Counted from the stretch's first letter, positions 1 through 9,558 are shown. The stretch: 64,000 nucleotides of DNA from Streptomyces sp. NBC_00659 (GCF_036226925.1 NZ_CP109031.1:5456001-5520000), one strand, 5' to 3'. Numbers and translations: made by a program. The notes: generated from the sequence alone by a model not told the origin.

Positions 1-1769
1 CAGAGGCGCTCGGGCGTCCTGATGCCCAGCAGGGCCATGCCCTGGTGGAGCGTGCGGGCCGTCAGATCACAGAGGAACAGGCGGTTCTCCGCGACCTCTT
101 GCTCCGGAGCCGGCTTGATGACCGGGCACTGGTCGTAGAACGTCGTGAGGATCGAGGCCAGTTGGTACAGGTACGCCGCCAGCTTGTGCGGGGCGTACTC
201 GGCGGCGACCTCGTCCAGCGTCTCGCCGAACCGGTCCAGGTGCAGACCCAACGCCCGCTCCGCGGGGGCCAGTTCGAGCTCCGGGTGGGCCAGCGGCGCA
301 CGGTCACCGGCCTTGCCGAAGATCGACCGGATACGGGCGTACGCGTACTGGAGGTACACGGACGTGTCACCGTTCAGCGAGACCATCTGGTCCAGGTCGA
401 ACTTGTAGTCCCGCACGGCGGACGTGGAGAGGTCCGCGTACTTCACGGCGCCGATGCCGACGTACCGGCCGTTCTCCACGATCTCCTGCTCGGTCAGGCC
501 GACCTTGTCCTTCTTCTCCCGCACGACGGCCGTGGCCCGCTCGACCGCCTCGTCGAGGAGGTCCACCAGCCGGACCGTCTCGCCCTCACGGGTCTTGAAC
601 GGCTTGCCGTCCTTGCCCAGCACCGTGCCGAAGGCGAGCTGATGGGCCTTCACGTCATCGCTGAGCCAGCCGGCCCTGCGCGCGGTCTCGAAGACCATCT
701 TGAAGTGCAGGGACTGCCGGGCGTCCACGACGTAGATCAGGCTGTCGGCCTTCAGGTTGACGACACGATCACGGATCGCCGACAGGTCGGTCGCCGCGTA
801 GCCGTAGCCGCCGTCCGACTTCTTGACGATCAACGGGACCGGGTTGCCGTCCGGGCCCTTCACATCGTCGAAGAACACGCACAGCGCGCCGTCCGAGCGG
901 ACCGCCACACCCGACTCCTCCAGGAGCCGGCACGTCTCGTCCAGCATGTCGTTGTAACCGGACTCGCCGACGACGTCCGGGTCCCGGATCTCCATGTCCA
1001 GCTTGTCGAAGACCGAGTAGAAGTAGATCTTCGACTCGTCCACGAACTTCTGCCACATGGCCAGCGTCTCGGGCTCACCCGCCTGGAGGTCCACCACCCG
1101 GCGCCGCGCCCGCGTCTTGAACTCCTCGTCGGAGTCGAAGACGGTCCGCGCCGCCTTGTAGAGCCGGTTCAGGTTCGACATGGCCTCCTCGCCGGAGACC
1201 TCGCCGCCCTTGTGGTCCAGCTCGTGCGGGTGCTCGATCAGGTACTGGATGAGCATGCCGAACTGGGTGCCCCAGTCGCCGATGTGGTGCCGGCGCACGA
1301 CGGACTCGCCGGTGAACTCCAGGATCTGCACCACCGCGTCACCGATCACCGCGGACCGCAGATGACCGACGTGCATCTCCTTGGCCACGTTCGGCTGCGC
1401 GTAGTCGATCACCGTCGTGCCCGGGTGCTCCGCGAGGGGCACCCCGAGGCGCTCACCGTCCGCGTACCGCTCCGCCAGGTTCGACACGATCGCCCGGTCG
1501 GTGATCGTGATGTTCAGGAAGCCGGGCCCGGAGACCTCGATGTCCTTGATCACCTCACCCGACTCGACCCGGGCCACGACCTGCGTCGCCAGCTCGCGCG
1601 GGTTCGCCTTCGCCTTCTTGGCGAGGGCCAGGATCCCGTTGGCCTGGAAATCGGCCCGGTCGCTTCGGCGCAGCAGCGGGTCCGCGGAGCCGGCCTCCGG
1701 CAGAGCTGCCGAGAGGGCGTCCGCGAGGCGCTGATGGACGGAAGCGGTGAGGGACGTGACCGAGGCCAT
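1..1769 (-). CDS. argS: Arginyl-tRNA synthetase (last stop base outside window)
   Basis: Charges tRNA-Arg with arginine in the cytoplasm (class I aminoacyl-tRNA synthetase). The 589 residues include the HIGH-type signature HVGH at about residues 133-136, an ArgS-type GKDGKPFKT stretch near residue 385 in place of a canonical KMSKS, and a C-terminal DALR-like anticodon-binding region ending RTPERL. The first two bases of a TGA-type stop lie at the window edge, so the gene is essentially complete. The ATG at 1769 gives the usual N-terminus ([11 protein letters not shown]). It is divergent from lysS, and both promoters must lie in 1770-1944. Confidence 0.97.
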   Translation of the reverse strand, partial: MASVTSLTASVHQRLADALSAALPEAGSADPLLRRSDRADFQANGILALAKKAKANPRELATQVVARVESGEVIKDIEVSGPGFLNITITDRAIVSNLAERYADGERLGVPLAEHPGTTVIDYAQPNVAKEMHVGHLRSAVIGDAVVQILEFTGESVVRRHHIGDWGTQFGMLIQYLIEHPHELDHKGGEVSGEEAMSNLNRLYKAARTVFDSDEEFKTRARRRVVDLQAGEPETLAMWQKFVDESKIYFYSVFDKLDMEIRDPDVVGESGYNDMLDETCRLLEESGVAVRSDGALCVFFDDVKGPDGNPVPLIVKKSDGGYGYAATDLSAIRDRVVNLKADSLIYVVDARQSLHFKMVFETARRAGWLSDDVKAHQLAFGTVLGKDGKPFKTREGETVRLVDLLDEAVERATAVVREKKDKVGLTEQEIVENGRYVGIGAVKYADLSTSAVRDYKFDLDQMVSLNGDTSVYLQYAYARIRSIFGKAGDRAPLAHPELELAPAERALGLHLDRFGETLDEVAAEYAPHKLAAYLYQLASILTTFYDQCPVIKPAPEQEVAENRLFLCDLTARTLHQGMALLGIRTPERL

Positions 1770-1944
1770 GGAGTGGCTGCCGTTCTGCTCGGGTTCCGGA
1801 GTGTGCGCGTACAAGCAAGTACGAGCTGAGTACAGGAAAGCCAGTATCCCACGCGGTGAAAAGCCGTTTTCGCGGTTGAGGGCCGAGCTGGGAGAATGGT
1901 CGCGTCAGCTGTACCGGCGTATGAGAAAGAAGGACGTGCGCATC
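1770..1944. promoter_or_regulatory. Divergent argS/lysS promoter region
   Basis: A 175-base gap between two divergent tRNA-synthetase starts. It is noticeably more A/T-rich than its surroundings near 1805-1870, including two GTAC tetramers framing GAGCTGA. No T-box-like leader or obvious terminator/antiterminator pair was seen by eye. Exact promoter hexamers cannot be assigned with confidence. Confidence 0.5.
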
Positions 1945-3678
1945 GTGGCTCAGAGCACCGAGACCACCGACTGGGTCTCCCGTTTCGCGGACGAGGTCAT
2001 CGAGGAGTCGGAGCGTCGGGCCCCGGGCAAACCTGTTGTCGTCGCGTCCGGGCTCTCCCCGTCCGGCCCGATCCACCTCGGCAACCTCCGCGAGGTCATG
2101 ACCCCGCACCTCGTCGCCGACGAGATCCGCCGCCGCGGGCACACCGTGCGCCACCTCATCTCCTGGGACGACTACGACCGCTACCGCAAGGTTCCGGCGG
2201 GCATCGCGGGCATCGACGAGTCGTGGGCCGAGCACATCGGCAAGCCGCTGACCGCCGTCCCGGCCCCCGCGGGCTCGGCGTACCCGAACTGGGCCGAGCA
2301 CTTCAAGGCCGCGATGACCGAGGCGCTGGCCGAACTCGGCGTCGAGTACGACCCGATCAGCCAGACGGAGCAGTACACCTCCGGCGCCTACCGCGAGCAG
2401 ATCCTGTTCGCGATGAAGCACCGCGGCGACATCGACGCCATCCTCGACCAGTACCGCACCAAGAAGGCCCCCGCCAAGAAGCAGCAGGGCCAGAAGCCGG
2501 TCGACGAGGCCGAGCTCGAAGCCGCCGAGGGTTCGGGCGCCGCAGCCGAGGACGACGGCAGCTCCACCGCCGGGTACTTCCCGTACAAGCCCTACTGCGG
2601 GCAGTGCGACAAGGACCTCACCACCGTCACGGCCTACGACGCGGAGACGACGGAGCTGACGTACACCTGCTCCGCCTGCGGCTTCTCCGAGACCGTCCTG
2701 CTGAGCGAGTTCAACCGCGGCAAGCTCGTCTGGAAGGTCGACTGGCCCATGCGCTGGGCCTACGAGGGCGTGATCTTCGAGCCGAGCGGCGTCGACCACT
2801 CCTCCCCGGGATCCTCCTTCCAGGTCGGCGGGCAGATCGTCGGGATCTTCGGCGGCAAGCAGCCCATCGGACCCATGTACGCCTTCGTCGGCATCTCCGG
2901 CATGGCGAAGATGTCCAGCAGCAAGGGAGGGGTCCCCACCGCGGCCGACGCGCTCCAGATCATGGAGCCGCAGCTGCTGCGCTGGCTGTACGCCCGCCGC
3001 CGCCCCAACCAGTCGTTCAAGATCGCCTTCGACCAGGAGATCCAGCGGCTCTACGACGAGTGGGACAAGCTCGTCGGCAAGGTCGCCGACGGCTCGGTCC
3101 TCCCGGCCGACGCCGCCGCGTACAGCCGTGCCGTCGGCACCGCCGCGGGAGAGCTGCCCCCGACCGCCCGCCCGATGGCGTACCGCACCCTCGCCTCCGT
3201 CGCCGACATCACCGCCGGCGCCGAGGACCAGACCCTGCGCATCCTGAGCGAACTCGACCCCGAGAACCCGCTCGCGTCCCTGGACGAGGTCCGGCCCCGC
3301 CTCGACAAGGCCGAGACCTGGATCAACACCCAGGTCCCCGCCGAGGAGCGCACCGTCGTCCGCGACGAGCCCGACGCCGAGCTCCTGAAGTCCCTCGACG
3401 ACCAGGGCCGCGAGTCGCTGCGCCTGCTCCTCGAAGGACTGGAGGCGAACTGGTCCCTGGACGGCCTGACCCACCTCGTCTACGGCGTTCCCAAGGTCCA
3501 GGCGGGCTTCCCCGCCGACGCCACCGCCAAGGAACTCCCCGCCGAGATCAAGGTCGCCCAGCGCACCTTCTTCGCCCTGCTCTACCACCTGCTCGTCGGC
3601 CGCGACACCGGGCCGCGCCTGCCCACGCTGCTGCTGGCCGTGGGACAGGACCGGGTGCGCAAGCTGCTCAGCGCGTAA
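1945..3678 (+). CDS. lysS: Lysyl-tRNA synthetase, class I (archaeal type)
   Basis: Charges tRNA-Lys using the class I fold rather than the common bacterial class II fold. In the 577 residues the HIGH signature is HLGN at 44-47 and the KMSKS loop is MSSSKG at 323-328. A four-cysteine cluster, CGQC at 218-221 and CSAC at 242-245, probably binds zinc. The GTG at 1945 is preferred because an AAGGAC ribosome site precedes it. In-frame ATGs at 1921 and 1747 lack such a site. It is divergent from argS. Streptomyces genomes usually also carry a class II LysRS elsewhere (family knowledge). Confidence 0.93.
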   Translation: MAQSTETTDWVSRFADEVIEESERRAPGKPVVVASGLSPSGPIHLGNLREVMTPHLVADEIRRRGHTVRHLISWDDYDRYRKVPAGIAGIDESWAEHIGKPLTAVPAPAGSAYPNWAEHFKAAMTEALAELGVEYDPISQTEQYTSGAYREQILFAMKHRGDIDAILDQYRTKKAPAKKQQGQKPVDEAELEAAEGSGAAAEDDGSSTAGYFPYKPYCGQCDKDLTTVTAYDAETTELTYTCSACGFSETVLLSEFNRGKLVWKVDWPMRWAYEGVIFEPSGVDHSSPGSSFQVGGQIVGIFGGKQPIGPMYAFVGISGMAKMSSSKGGVPTAADALQIMEPQLLRWLYARRRPNQSFKIAFDQEIQRLYDEWDKLVGKVADGSVLPADAAAYSRAVGTAAGELPPTARPMAYRTLASVADITAGAEDQTLRILSELDPENPLASLDEVRPRLDKAETWINTQVPAEERTVVRDEPDAELLKSLDDQGRESLRLLLEGLEANWSLDGLTHLVYGVPKVQAGFPADATAKELPAEIKVAQRTFFALLYHLLVGRDTGPRLPTLLLAVGQDRVRKLLSA

Positions 3679-3697
3679 CGGCACACGGCTTTACGGA

Positions 3698-3745
3698 GTA
3701 CGAGGAAGGGGCGCCCGGTGATCACCGGGCGCCCCTTCCTCGTAC
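3698..3745. terminator. 48-base perfect palindrome, bidirectional terminator
   Basis: A perfect 24+24 inverted repeat centred on GTGATCAC lies between the convergent lysS and DUF2637 genes. There is no U-tract, as is common for actinomycete terminators. The position between two converging stops supports transcription termination in both directions. Confidence 0.85.
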
Positions 3746-3773
3746 ACGCTCACACGCGCGTGTGCCGACGTGC

Positions 3774-5195
3774 TCAGGCGATGTGGTCCTCCTCCAGCTC
3801 CGTGTTGAAACGGTTCTGGAAGCGGCTCATGTAGCGCCGCAGCTCGCTGTCCGTCAGCGTCACGCCGTACGTGGCCTCGACGTTGCCGCCGAACTCGCCC
3901 TTCGTCGGCAGCCCCTGGCCGGGCATTATCGACTGGCGGAACACCTGGTAGAAGCTCTCCTCGCGGGACTTCTCGTCGGCCAGCGGCGACTGCTCCTCCC
4001 GCGGGGACGGGATGGGAAGCTGCTCGGGACCGCCGCCCTCACCCAACTGGCGCGTGCGGCCGGGACCCGCCGGGATGGGGAAGGTGCCGGTCTCCTCCGG
4101 GCCGGGCTCGTAGGCCTGCGCCTCCTGCTCGGCGAACCACTGCTGGTACTGAGCCTCCGCCGCGTACGACGGGTCGTAGCCGCCGTCGTACGGGATCTCC
4201 TGGGGATCGACCGGGGGGGCGAACCAGGGGTTCAACTCCGGCTCCTGCGCCTGCCCCTGGTACTGGCCCTGCCCCGGGTACTGACCCTGTCCTTGGTACT
4301 GGCCTTGGCCCGGTCCCTGGCCCTGGCCCTGACCCGGTCCCGGTCCCTGGCCCTGCTGGACGTACTCGGCCTGCGGCTGCCGCTCGCCGACTCCGTTCGA
4401 CTCCAGCTCCAGAGGCTCGGGAGCGGCCGGGGCGGCGGCCGGGACGGACGCCTGGACGGACGCCTGGACCGGTGCCGGCGCGGGCGCCGGAGGCAGCAGC
4501 GCGGGCTCGATGCCGGCCGCTGCGAGACCCGCCGGGGCCGTCTCCGCGAGGGGCACGCCGTAGCGGGCCAGGCGCAGCGGCATCAGCGACTCGACGGGGG
4601 CCTTGCGGCGCCAGCCGCGGCCGAAGCGGGAGTGCAGGCGGGCCTGGTAGACCAGACGGTCCTGCTCCAGCCTGATGACCTGCTCGTAGGAGCGCAGCTC
4701 CCACAGTTTCATCCGGCGCCACAGCAGGAACGTCGGGATGGGGGAGAGCAGCCAGCGGGTGAGGCGGACACCCTCCATGTGCTTGTCGGCCGTGATGTCG
4801 GCTATGCGGCCGACCGCGTGCCGGGCCGCCTCGACCGAGACCACGAACAGGACCGGGATGACGGCGTGCATGCCCACGCCCAGCGGGTCCGGCCAGGCCG
4901 CCGCGCCGTTGAACGCGATCGTCGCCACCGTCAGCAGCCACGCCGTCTGGCGCAGCATCGGGAACGGGATGCGGATCCAGGTCAGCAGCAGGTCGAGGGC
5001 GAGCAGGACGCCGATACCCGCGTCGATGCCGATCGGGAAGACGTACGAGAAGTTCCCGAACCCCTTCTGGAGCGCCAGCTCACGGACCGCCGCGTACGAA
5101 CCGGCGAAGCCGATTCCGGCGATGACGAGCGCACCGGCGACGACCACACCGATGAGAATCTTGTGCATCCGTGTGAGCTGTATGGGCGCGGCCAC
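3774..5195 (-). CDS. DUF2637 family membrane protein
   Basis: Function unknown. The 473 residues start with about four hydrophobic helices (roughly 13-33, 51-70, 83-100, 108-125), the DUF2637 pattern seen in actinomycete proteins and in conjugation-associated Spd-type proteins. A basic cytoplasmic segment follows, then a Pro/Ala stretch, a Gln-Gly-Pro low-complexity stretch (about 250-325), and an acidic C-terminus ending EEDHIA. The GTG at 5195 has a strong GGAGGGGAG site; an internal ATG at 5168 is the alternative. No plasmid or conjugation genes adjoin it, so a transfer role is not supported here. Confidence 0.8.
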   Translation of the reverse strand: MAAPIQLTRMHKILIGVVVAGALVIAGIGFAGSYAAVRELALQKGFGNFSYVFPIGIDAGIGVLLALDLLLTWIRIPFPMLRQTAWLLTVATIAFNGAAAWPDPLGVGMHAVIPVLFVVSVEAARHAVGRIADITADKHMEGVRLTRWLLSPIPTFLLWRRMKLWELRSYEQVIRLEQDRLVYQARLHSRFGRGWRRKAPVESLMPLRLARYGVPLAETAPAGLAAAGIEPALLPPAPAPAPVQASVQASVPAAAPAAPEPLELESNGVGERQPQAEYVQQGQGPGPGQGQGQGPGQGQYQGQGQYPGQGQYQGQAQEPELNPWFAPPVDPQEIPYDGGYDPSYAAEAQYQQWFAEQEAQAYEPGPEETGTFPIPAGPGRTRQLGEGGGPEQLPIPSPREEQSPLADEKSREESFYQVFRQSIMPGQGLPTKGEFGGNVEATYGVTLTDSELRRYMSRFQNRFNTELEEDHIA

Positions 5196-5277
5196 CTGTA
5201 CTCCCCTCCCCTTGCATGTTGTTGCGCGCAACAGAGTGGCACATGTGTGTGGCGTACGGATGCGCGGTATGGAAGGA

Positions 5278-5301
5278 GCCCGGTTCCGGAGGGAACCGGG
5301 C
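5278..5301 (-). terminator. Hairpin after DUF3558 lipoprotein gene
   Basis: A 10-bp perfect stem (GCCCGGTTCC / GGAACCGGGC) with a 4-base loop lies 58 bases past the stop of the upstream minus-strand lipoprotein gene and before the DUF2637 start. It probably ends the lipoprotein transcript. Confidence 0.7.
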
Positions 5302-5358
5302 CCCGTGAACGTGTCTGCCGGAGCCCCTAATCGGTCCCCGTCTCCGGTCGCGGCCGGG

Positions 5359-6264
5359 TCAGCTCTTCTTCGCCGCCGACTGCGACGGCGAGGCACTCTT
5401 GGAGCCGGTCTTGGACGTGCTCCCGGCTGCGCTCTTGGACGGCGAGGCCGACGGCGTCTTCGAGGAGGACGGAGCCTTCGACGAGGAGGCCGGATCCGGC
5501 GAGCCCGTGCTCGCCGCGGCGCCGTCCCCGTTCGCGGCGGCCACCGAGGCCACCGCCTCCTTCGTGGCCTTCTCGGCCGCCTTCAGCAGCGTGGCCGGGT
5601 CCGGGGTCTTCTCACCCGCGAGTCCGGCGCCGTTGTAGTCGAGCGTCACGACCACGTTCTCGACGCGGGCCACGATCGTCTGTTGCTTGAAGGAGCCTTC
5701 CTTCTTCTTCAGGCCGTACCGCACGGCCGTCGCCTCGTCGCCCGTACCGGCGACCGGCGCGGACTTGCTGTCCAGCGCCCCCGTCACCGTCTGGGCGGCC
5801 GCGACCTGCTTCTGGAAGTACGCGTGAGCCTGGTCGTCGGCCGAGCCGCGCGCGTCCGAGTCGAAGCGCAGCAGCGCCACGTTCAACCAGCGGAACTGAG
5901 AGCCCTTCACCCCGTTGTTGTCGAGGCTGGTCCAGTTGCAGTTGCCGCGCTGCTTCGGTTCGTCCAGCTTGCCGGACTTGCCCGACTTGGAGCCCTTGGG
6001 TATGAGTTCGTCCAGCGTGTTCTTCGACAGTACCGAGCACACCTTGGGCAGCGTCGTGTACGCGGCGGGCTGGACGGCGGGGGTCGAGGGGCTCTCGGAC
6101 ACCGTCGCTCCCGGAGCCGCGCTCTCGTCCTTCTGCGCGTCGTCACCGGAGCCGGAATCAGAGGAACAGCCCGCGACGACGAGTATCACCGGGACGGCGG
6201 CCGCGCTGACAAGGATGCGGGTGAGTCGCTGTGCTCGGCCTGCTCGCTGTACTGGTCGGTGCAT
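5359..6264 (-). CDS. DUF3558 family lipoprotein
   Basis: A predicted exported lipoprotein of 301 residues. A basic N-terminus and hydrophobic segment lead to the lipobox VVAGC (Cys about residue 32). An acidic and Ser/Ala linker, a globular DUF3558-type domain (about 75-240) with conserved Cys and Trp (CSVLSKNT and CNWTS motifs), and a Ser/Lys-rich tail ending AAKKS follow. The start ATG 6264 has GAAGGAA upstream. The function of the family is unknown. The next gene upstream is a paralogue in the same direction, so the pair probably arose by duplication. Confidence 0.85.
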   Translation of the reverse strand: MHRPVQRAGRAQRLTRILVSAAAVPVILVVAGCSSDSGSGDDAQKDESAAPGATVSESPSTPAVQPAAYTTLPKVCSVLSKNTLDELIPKGSKSGKSGKLDEPKQRGNCNWTSLDNNGVKGSQFRWLNVALLRFDSDARGSADDQAHAYFQKQVAAAQTVTGALDSKSAPVAGTGDEATAVRYGLKKKEGSFKQQTIVARVENVVVTLDYNGAGLAGEKTPDPATLLKAAEKATKEAVASVAAANGDGAAASTGSPDPASSSKAPSSSKTPSASPSKSAAGSTSKTGSKSASPSQSAAKKS

Positions 6265-6411
6265 GGTTCCTTCACTCGTGGCGCTCGTGGTACGGCCGCA
6301 CATGGGGCGTGCGACCGCTCGGGTCCGAGGGGCCACGGTACGCGGTGGGGCGCCAGGGCGGTTCCCGTTCGGGGGGTTTGCGCCGGGGTGCCCCCAGCCC
6401 CCGCGGGGCCG

Positions 6412-7251
6412 CTAGCCGTTGAGCCGGGAGGCCAGCTCCTGGGCCAGTTTTTGCGCCCTGTCCTGCATTTCCTTGCTGTCGGGGGTGTTCGCGGAAGCCG
6501 TCGGCTGCTCGGAGTATTCGATCGTCACGATCACGTTGGACGTGCGGAACACCACAGTCACCGTGCGCTGCTGAGCCGTCGACGAGCCGGTGCTCAGCTT
6601 GTCGTCGAGGAACGCCTCGTCGCCGAGGTCGTCCAGTACGCGCGGCTGGAGATCGGCCGGGGGCTGCGAGGCGGAGGGGGAGGCGGGGGAGGAAGGGGCG
6701 CCGGAGGTGGCGTCGCCGGCGGCACCGTTGCCGGTGTCGGCCGGACCGACGGTGCTGCCGCTCGGGCTCGGCGTGGCGTCGCCGGACACGGACGCGGTGG
6801 GCTCCGGGAGGTCGGCCGCCGTCTGCCTGGCGGCGTAGAGCTCCTCGGCCTTGCCCTCGTCGCTCACCGTGTTGTCGTACGAGACCACGCGCTCGAAGTC
6901 GACGAAGAGGTGATCGGTGGCGGCGGCGGAGGCCACCTTCCAGTCGCAGCCGTCGCGGCGGTCCGTGTCGTACGTGAGCGTGGCCTCGCCCGCGTACGCC
7001 CTCTCCTGCTGCGTCTCGTCGGTCGTCTCCTGGATGCCGGGCAGCAGCGCGTCGAGCGTGTCGTGATCGGCCGCGCCGCACGCCTCCGGGAGGGTGCGGT
7101 ACTTGCCGGGCTGGGCCACCGCGGCCGTCGTGCCCGTGTCGCCGCCCTTGGAGTCCGGAGCCGAACTCCCCACGCCGGAACCGCCCGTGCAGCCCGCCAG
7201 CACTGCCGCGAGGAGCACGGCGGCGCCAGATACATACGCCTTCCGCTGCAC
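6412..7251 (-). CDS. DUF3558 family lipoprotein, second copy
   Basis: A 279-residue predicted lipoprotein. The signal peptide ends at the lipobox LAGC (Cys21), followed by a Gly/Ser linker, a domain with CGAADHDTLDALLPG and CDWK motifs matching the neighbouring DUF3558 protein, and a long Ser/Ala/Pro insert at about 155-190. The GTG start at 7251 is set by a GAGGAG site about 8 bases upstream. It lies 147 bases upstream of the first paralogue; co-transcription is possible. The role is unknown. Confidence 0.85.
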   Translation of the reverse strand: MQRKAYVSGAAVLLAAVLAGCTGGSGVGSSAPDSKGGDTGTTAAVAQPGKYRTLPEACGAADHDTLDALLPGIQETTDETQQERAYAGEATLTYDTDRRDGCDWKVASAAATDHLFVDFERVVSYDNTVSDEGKAEELYAARQTAADLPEPTASVSGDATPSPSGSTVGPADTGNGAAGDATSGAPSSPASPSASQPPADLQPRVLDDLGDEAFLDDKLSTGSSTAQQRTVTVVFRTSNVIVTIEYSEQPTASANTPDSKEMQDRAQKLAQELASRLNG

Positions 7252-7453
7252 GGTCAGGCTCCTCTCGACGGTTCCCGACGGCGCTTCGGCCCGGGTGTCC
7301 TGTGGTTATTCGGTTGCCGCACGGGGGCGACCCCTGGAGACAATGTGTATCGCACGCACGGCCGTGGACGCCGGTCCGTTGTCCCATACGTCGACCTAGG
7401 CGCCGGTTTTGCGATTTAAGACTTCTGCTGTTTTTCTGGGGATAGAGGACGAT

Positions 7454-8647
7454 ATGTCGTACGTAGAGATGCCGGGGGCGCAGGTACCCATCCGCATGTG
7501 GGCCGATCCTGCCTCGGTCGAGGACGTCGCGCTCCGCCAGCTCCAGAACGTGGCGACTCTTCCCTGGATCAAGGGCCTCGCCGTCATGCCGGACGTCCAC
7601 TACGGCAAGGGCGCGACGGTCGGCTCCGTGATCGCGATGCAGGACGCGGTGTGCCCGGCGGCGGTGGGTGTCGACATCGGCTGCGGAATGTCCGCGGTCA
7701 AGACCTCCCTCACCGCCAACGATCTGCCCGGCGACCTCTCGCGGCTCCGCTCGAAGATCGAGCAGGCGATCCCGGTGGGCCGGGGGATGCACGACTCCCC
7801 GGTCACCCCGGACGGCTTCCACGGCCTGGCCACCGCCGGGTGGGACGACTTCTGGGGGCGGTTCGACGGGGTGGCGGACGCGGTGAAGTTCCGCCAGGAG
7901 CGGGCTGTGAAGCAGATGGGAACGCTTGGATCCGGAAATCATATGATCGAAACCTGTCTTGATGAGTCAGGTTCGGTCTGGCTGATGCTGCACTCCGGTT
8001 CGCGGAACATCGGCAAGGAGCTGGCCGAGCACCACATCGGTGTCGCGCAGAAGCTCCCGCACAACCAGGGACTGGTCGACCGCGACCTCGCCGTCTTCGT
8101 CTCCGACACGCCCCAGATGGCGGCCTACCGGAGCGACCTCTACTGGGCCCAGGAGTACGCCAAGTACAACCGCACGCTCATGATGGCGCTTCTCAAGGAC
8201 GTGATCCGCAGGGAGTTCAAGAAGGCGAAGCCGACCTTCGACACGGAGATCTCCTGTCACCACAACTACGTTGCGGAGGAGCGGTACGAGGGAATGGACC
8301 TGCTCGTCACGCGCAAGGGCGCCATTCGTGCAGGCTCCGGCGAGTACGGGATCATCCCGGGCTCCATGGGCACCAGCTCGTACATCGTGAAGGGGCTCGG
8401 GAACGAGAAGGCCTTCAACTCGGCTTCGCACGGGGCGGGTCGGCGCATGAGCCGGAACGCCGCGAAGCGCCGGTTCACGACGAAGGACCTCGAGGAGCAG
8501 ACGCGGGGCGTGGAGTGCCGCAAGGACTCCGGCGTCGTGGACGAGATCCCGGGTGCGTACAAGCCGATCGAGCAGGTGATGGAGCAGCAGCGCGACCTCG
8601 TGGAGGTCGTGGCGAAGCTGAAGCAGTTCATCTGTGTGAAGGGCTGA
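7454..8647 (+). CDS. rtcB: RtcB-type RNA ligase
   Basis: GTP- and Mn-dependent ligase joining 2',3'-cyclic-phosphate or 3'-phosphate RNA ends to 5'-OH ends (RNA repair, tRNA healing). The 397 residues carry the family motifs: VGVDIGCGM with Asp74 and Cys77, SGNHM with His163, HSGSRN, CHHNYV, GSMGTSSY, and SHGAGRRMSR with His326 as the expected guanylylated residue. The ATG at 7454 has an AGAGGA site; the open frame extends upstream without a better start. No rtcA or archease gene is adjacent. The downstream convergent gene is a homing-endonuclease-like protein. Confidence 0.95.
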   Translation: MSYVEMPGAQVPIRMWADPASVEDVALRQLQNVATLPWIKGLAVMPDVHYGKGATVGSVIAMQDAVCPAAVGVDIGCGMSAVKTSLTANDLPGDLSRLRSKIEQAIPVGRGMHDSPVTPDGFHGLATAGWDDFWGRFDGVADAVKFRQERAVKQMGTLGSGNHMIETCLDESGSVWLMLHSGSRNIGKELAEHHIGVAQKLPHNQGLVDRDLAVFVSDTPQMAAYRSDLYWAQEYAKYNRTLMMALLKDVIRREFKKAKPTFDTEISCHHNYVAEERYEGMDLLVTRKGAIRAGSGEYGIIPGSMGTSSYIVKGLGNEKAFNSASHGAGRRMSRNAAKRRFTTKDLEEQTRGVECRKDSGVVDEIPGAYKPIEQVMEQQRDLVEVVAKLKQFICVKG

Positions 8648-8650
8648 TAC

Positions 8651-8679
8651 CGGCGAGGCCCCGGACCGGGGCCTCGCCG
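8651..8679 (+). terminator. rtcB terminator hairpin
   Basis: A 12-bp perfect stem (CGGCGAGGCCCC / GGGGCCTCGCCG) with a 5-base loop begins 4 bases after the rtcB stop and is followed by GTTCGTTCGGT. It lies between convergent stops, so it may also serve the endonuclease gene. Confidence 0.85.
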
Positions 8680-8688
8680 TTCGTTCGG

Positions 8689-9558
8689 TCAGGCGCCGGC
8701 GGGCAGGGGGGTCTTGACGGTCCGCAGACGCCAGAGGCGGACGTAGCAGCTCTTCTCGGTCCTGCCGAGTTCCTCGGCGGCCGCCGCGTCGTTGTTCAGT
8801 GCCAGCAGCAACCGGTCCTCCGACGGCGTCCAGCGACGGCGGTCGGGCGCTACGCGCATGCCGGCAGGGCGCGTCCAGGTGTGGAGAGACTCGGCGGCGG
8901 TCCGCTTGCGGTCCAGTGACAGGCAGTCCGGGTAGTAGAGATGGGCGCCCAGCTTCTGGGCTGCTTCCTTCGTGTACAGGATGTTGAAGACGCCGTCGCG
9001 GGCATTGCGCTTGAGGGACCGTTCGACGCCGGTGATCCTGCCCGCGTAGAAGCACAGATACGCGCCGATGGCGGCGCTGGCGGTGGTGAGGGAGACGAAG
9101 GGAAAGCCCTTGGCCGTGAAGCCCACCGAGCCGTCCGCGTCGATCACTCCTCGGAGATAGTCGCGTTGCGAGAACGGGACGCGAGGGGGCGTGATGGTCC
9201 TGGACTTGGGGCCGTACGGCAGACCGAGTTCGTTCAGTTTCGTCCTCGCTTCGAGGGCACACAAGGTCCAGATCGCGGACGTGTGGCTGGCGGCGAAGTT
9301 GGTCGACCGGGTGCGTCCGCTGATGTTGCTGTTGTACGGGGTCAGGCGTTGGAACTCGTGCAGAATGCCGACGTCGCGGGCACTGAGCTCGACGGTCACG
9401 CGCCCTTTCTGGCCTGTCCCCTTGGAGAGGTGCCCGTCGGCTTGCAGGAAGCCGAACATGTAGGCGTAGTCGGGGACTTCGAGATCCATGAACTCTGTTG
9501 TCGCGCTGCGGGATTCGTCCGGAGCGCAGGGGAGCGCGTTAGGCTCGCGTTCAGCCAT
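8689..9558 (-). CDS. Free-standing LAGLIDADG homing endonuclease with C-terminal SANT/HTH-like segment
   Basis: 289 residues. Two LAGLIDADG-type helices are visible: YMFGFLQADGHLS (near residue 33) and YLRGVIDADGSVGF (near residue 144). Each supplies a candidate catalytic Asp, giving a monomeric two-repeat enzyme expected to cut a long asymmetric DNA site. The C-terminal 45 residues (RRWTPSEDRLLLAL onward to KSCYVRLWRLR) resemble a Myb/SANT or SpoVR-type helix-turn-helix, probably aiding DNA recognition. It is not inside an intron or intein: rtcB next door is intact. No clear ribosome site precedes ATG 9558; ATG 9489 is an alternative. Codon use looks less GC-biased than its neighbours, consistent with transfer. 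Confidence 0.8.
   Translation of the reverse strand: MAEREPNALPCAPDESRSATTEFMDLEVPDYAYMFGFLQADGHLSKGTGQKGRVTVELSARDVGILHEFQRLTPYNSNISGRTRSTNFAASHTSAIWTLCALEARTKLNELGLPYGPKSRTITPPRVPFSQRDYLRGVIDADGSVGFTAKGFPFVSLTTASAAIGAYLCFYAGRITGVERSLKRNARDGVFNILYTKEAAQKLGAHLYYPDCLSLDRKRTAAESLHTWTRPAGMRVAPDRRRWTPSEDRLLLALNNDAAAAEELGRTEKSCYVRLWRLRTVKTPLPAGA

Noticed and set aside
3698..3745. 48-base perfect palindrome considered as a replication or recombination site
   Set aside because: It is a single copy between two converging stops, without iterons or dif-like sequence. A terminator explains it.
3774..5195. Plasmid-transfer (Spd) gene marking an integrative element
   Set aside because: No integrase, excisionase, tra or rep gene and no attachment-site repeat in the neighbourhood.
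1896..5330. Long open frame of over 1100 codons running through lysS and beyond
   Set aside because: It is Arg/Pro-rich with no domain signature and lies out of frame with lysS and antisense to the DUF2637 gene. Long shadow frames are expected at this GC content.
4738..7419. Plus-strand open frame of 893 codons antisense to the DUF2637 and both DUF3558 genes
   Set aside because: Low-complexity Arg/Gly sequence. The minus-strand genes have signal peptides, lipoboxes and ribosome sites.
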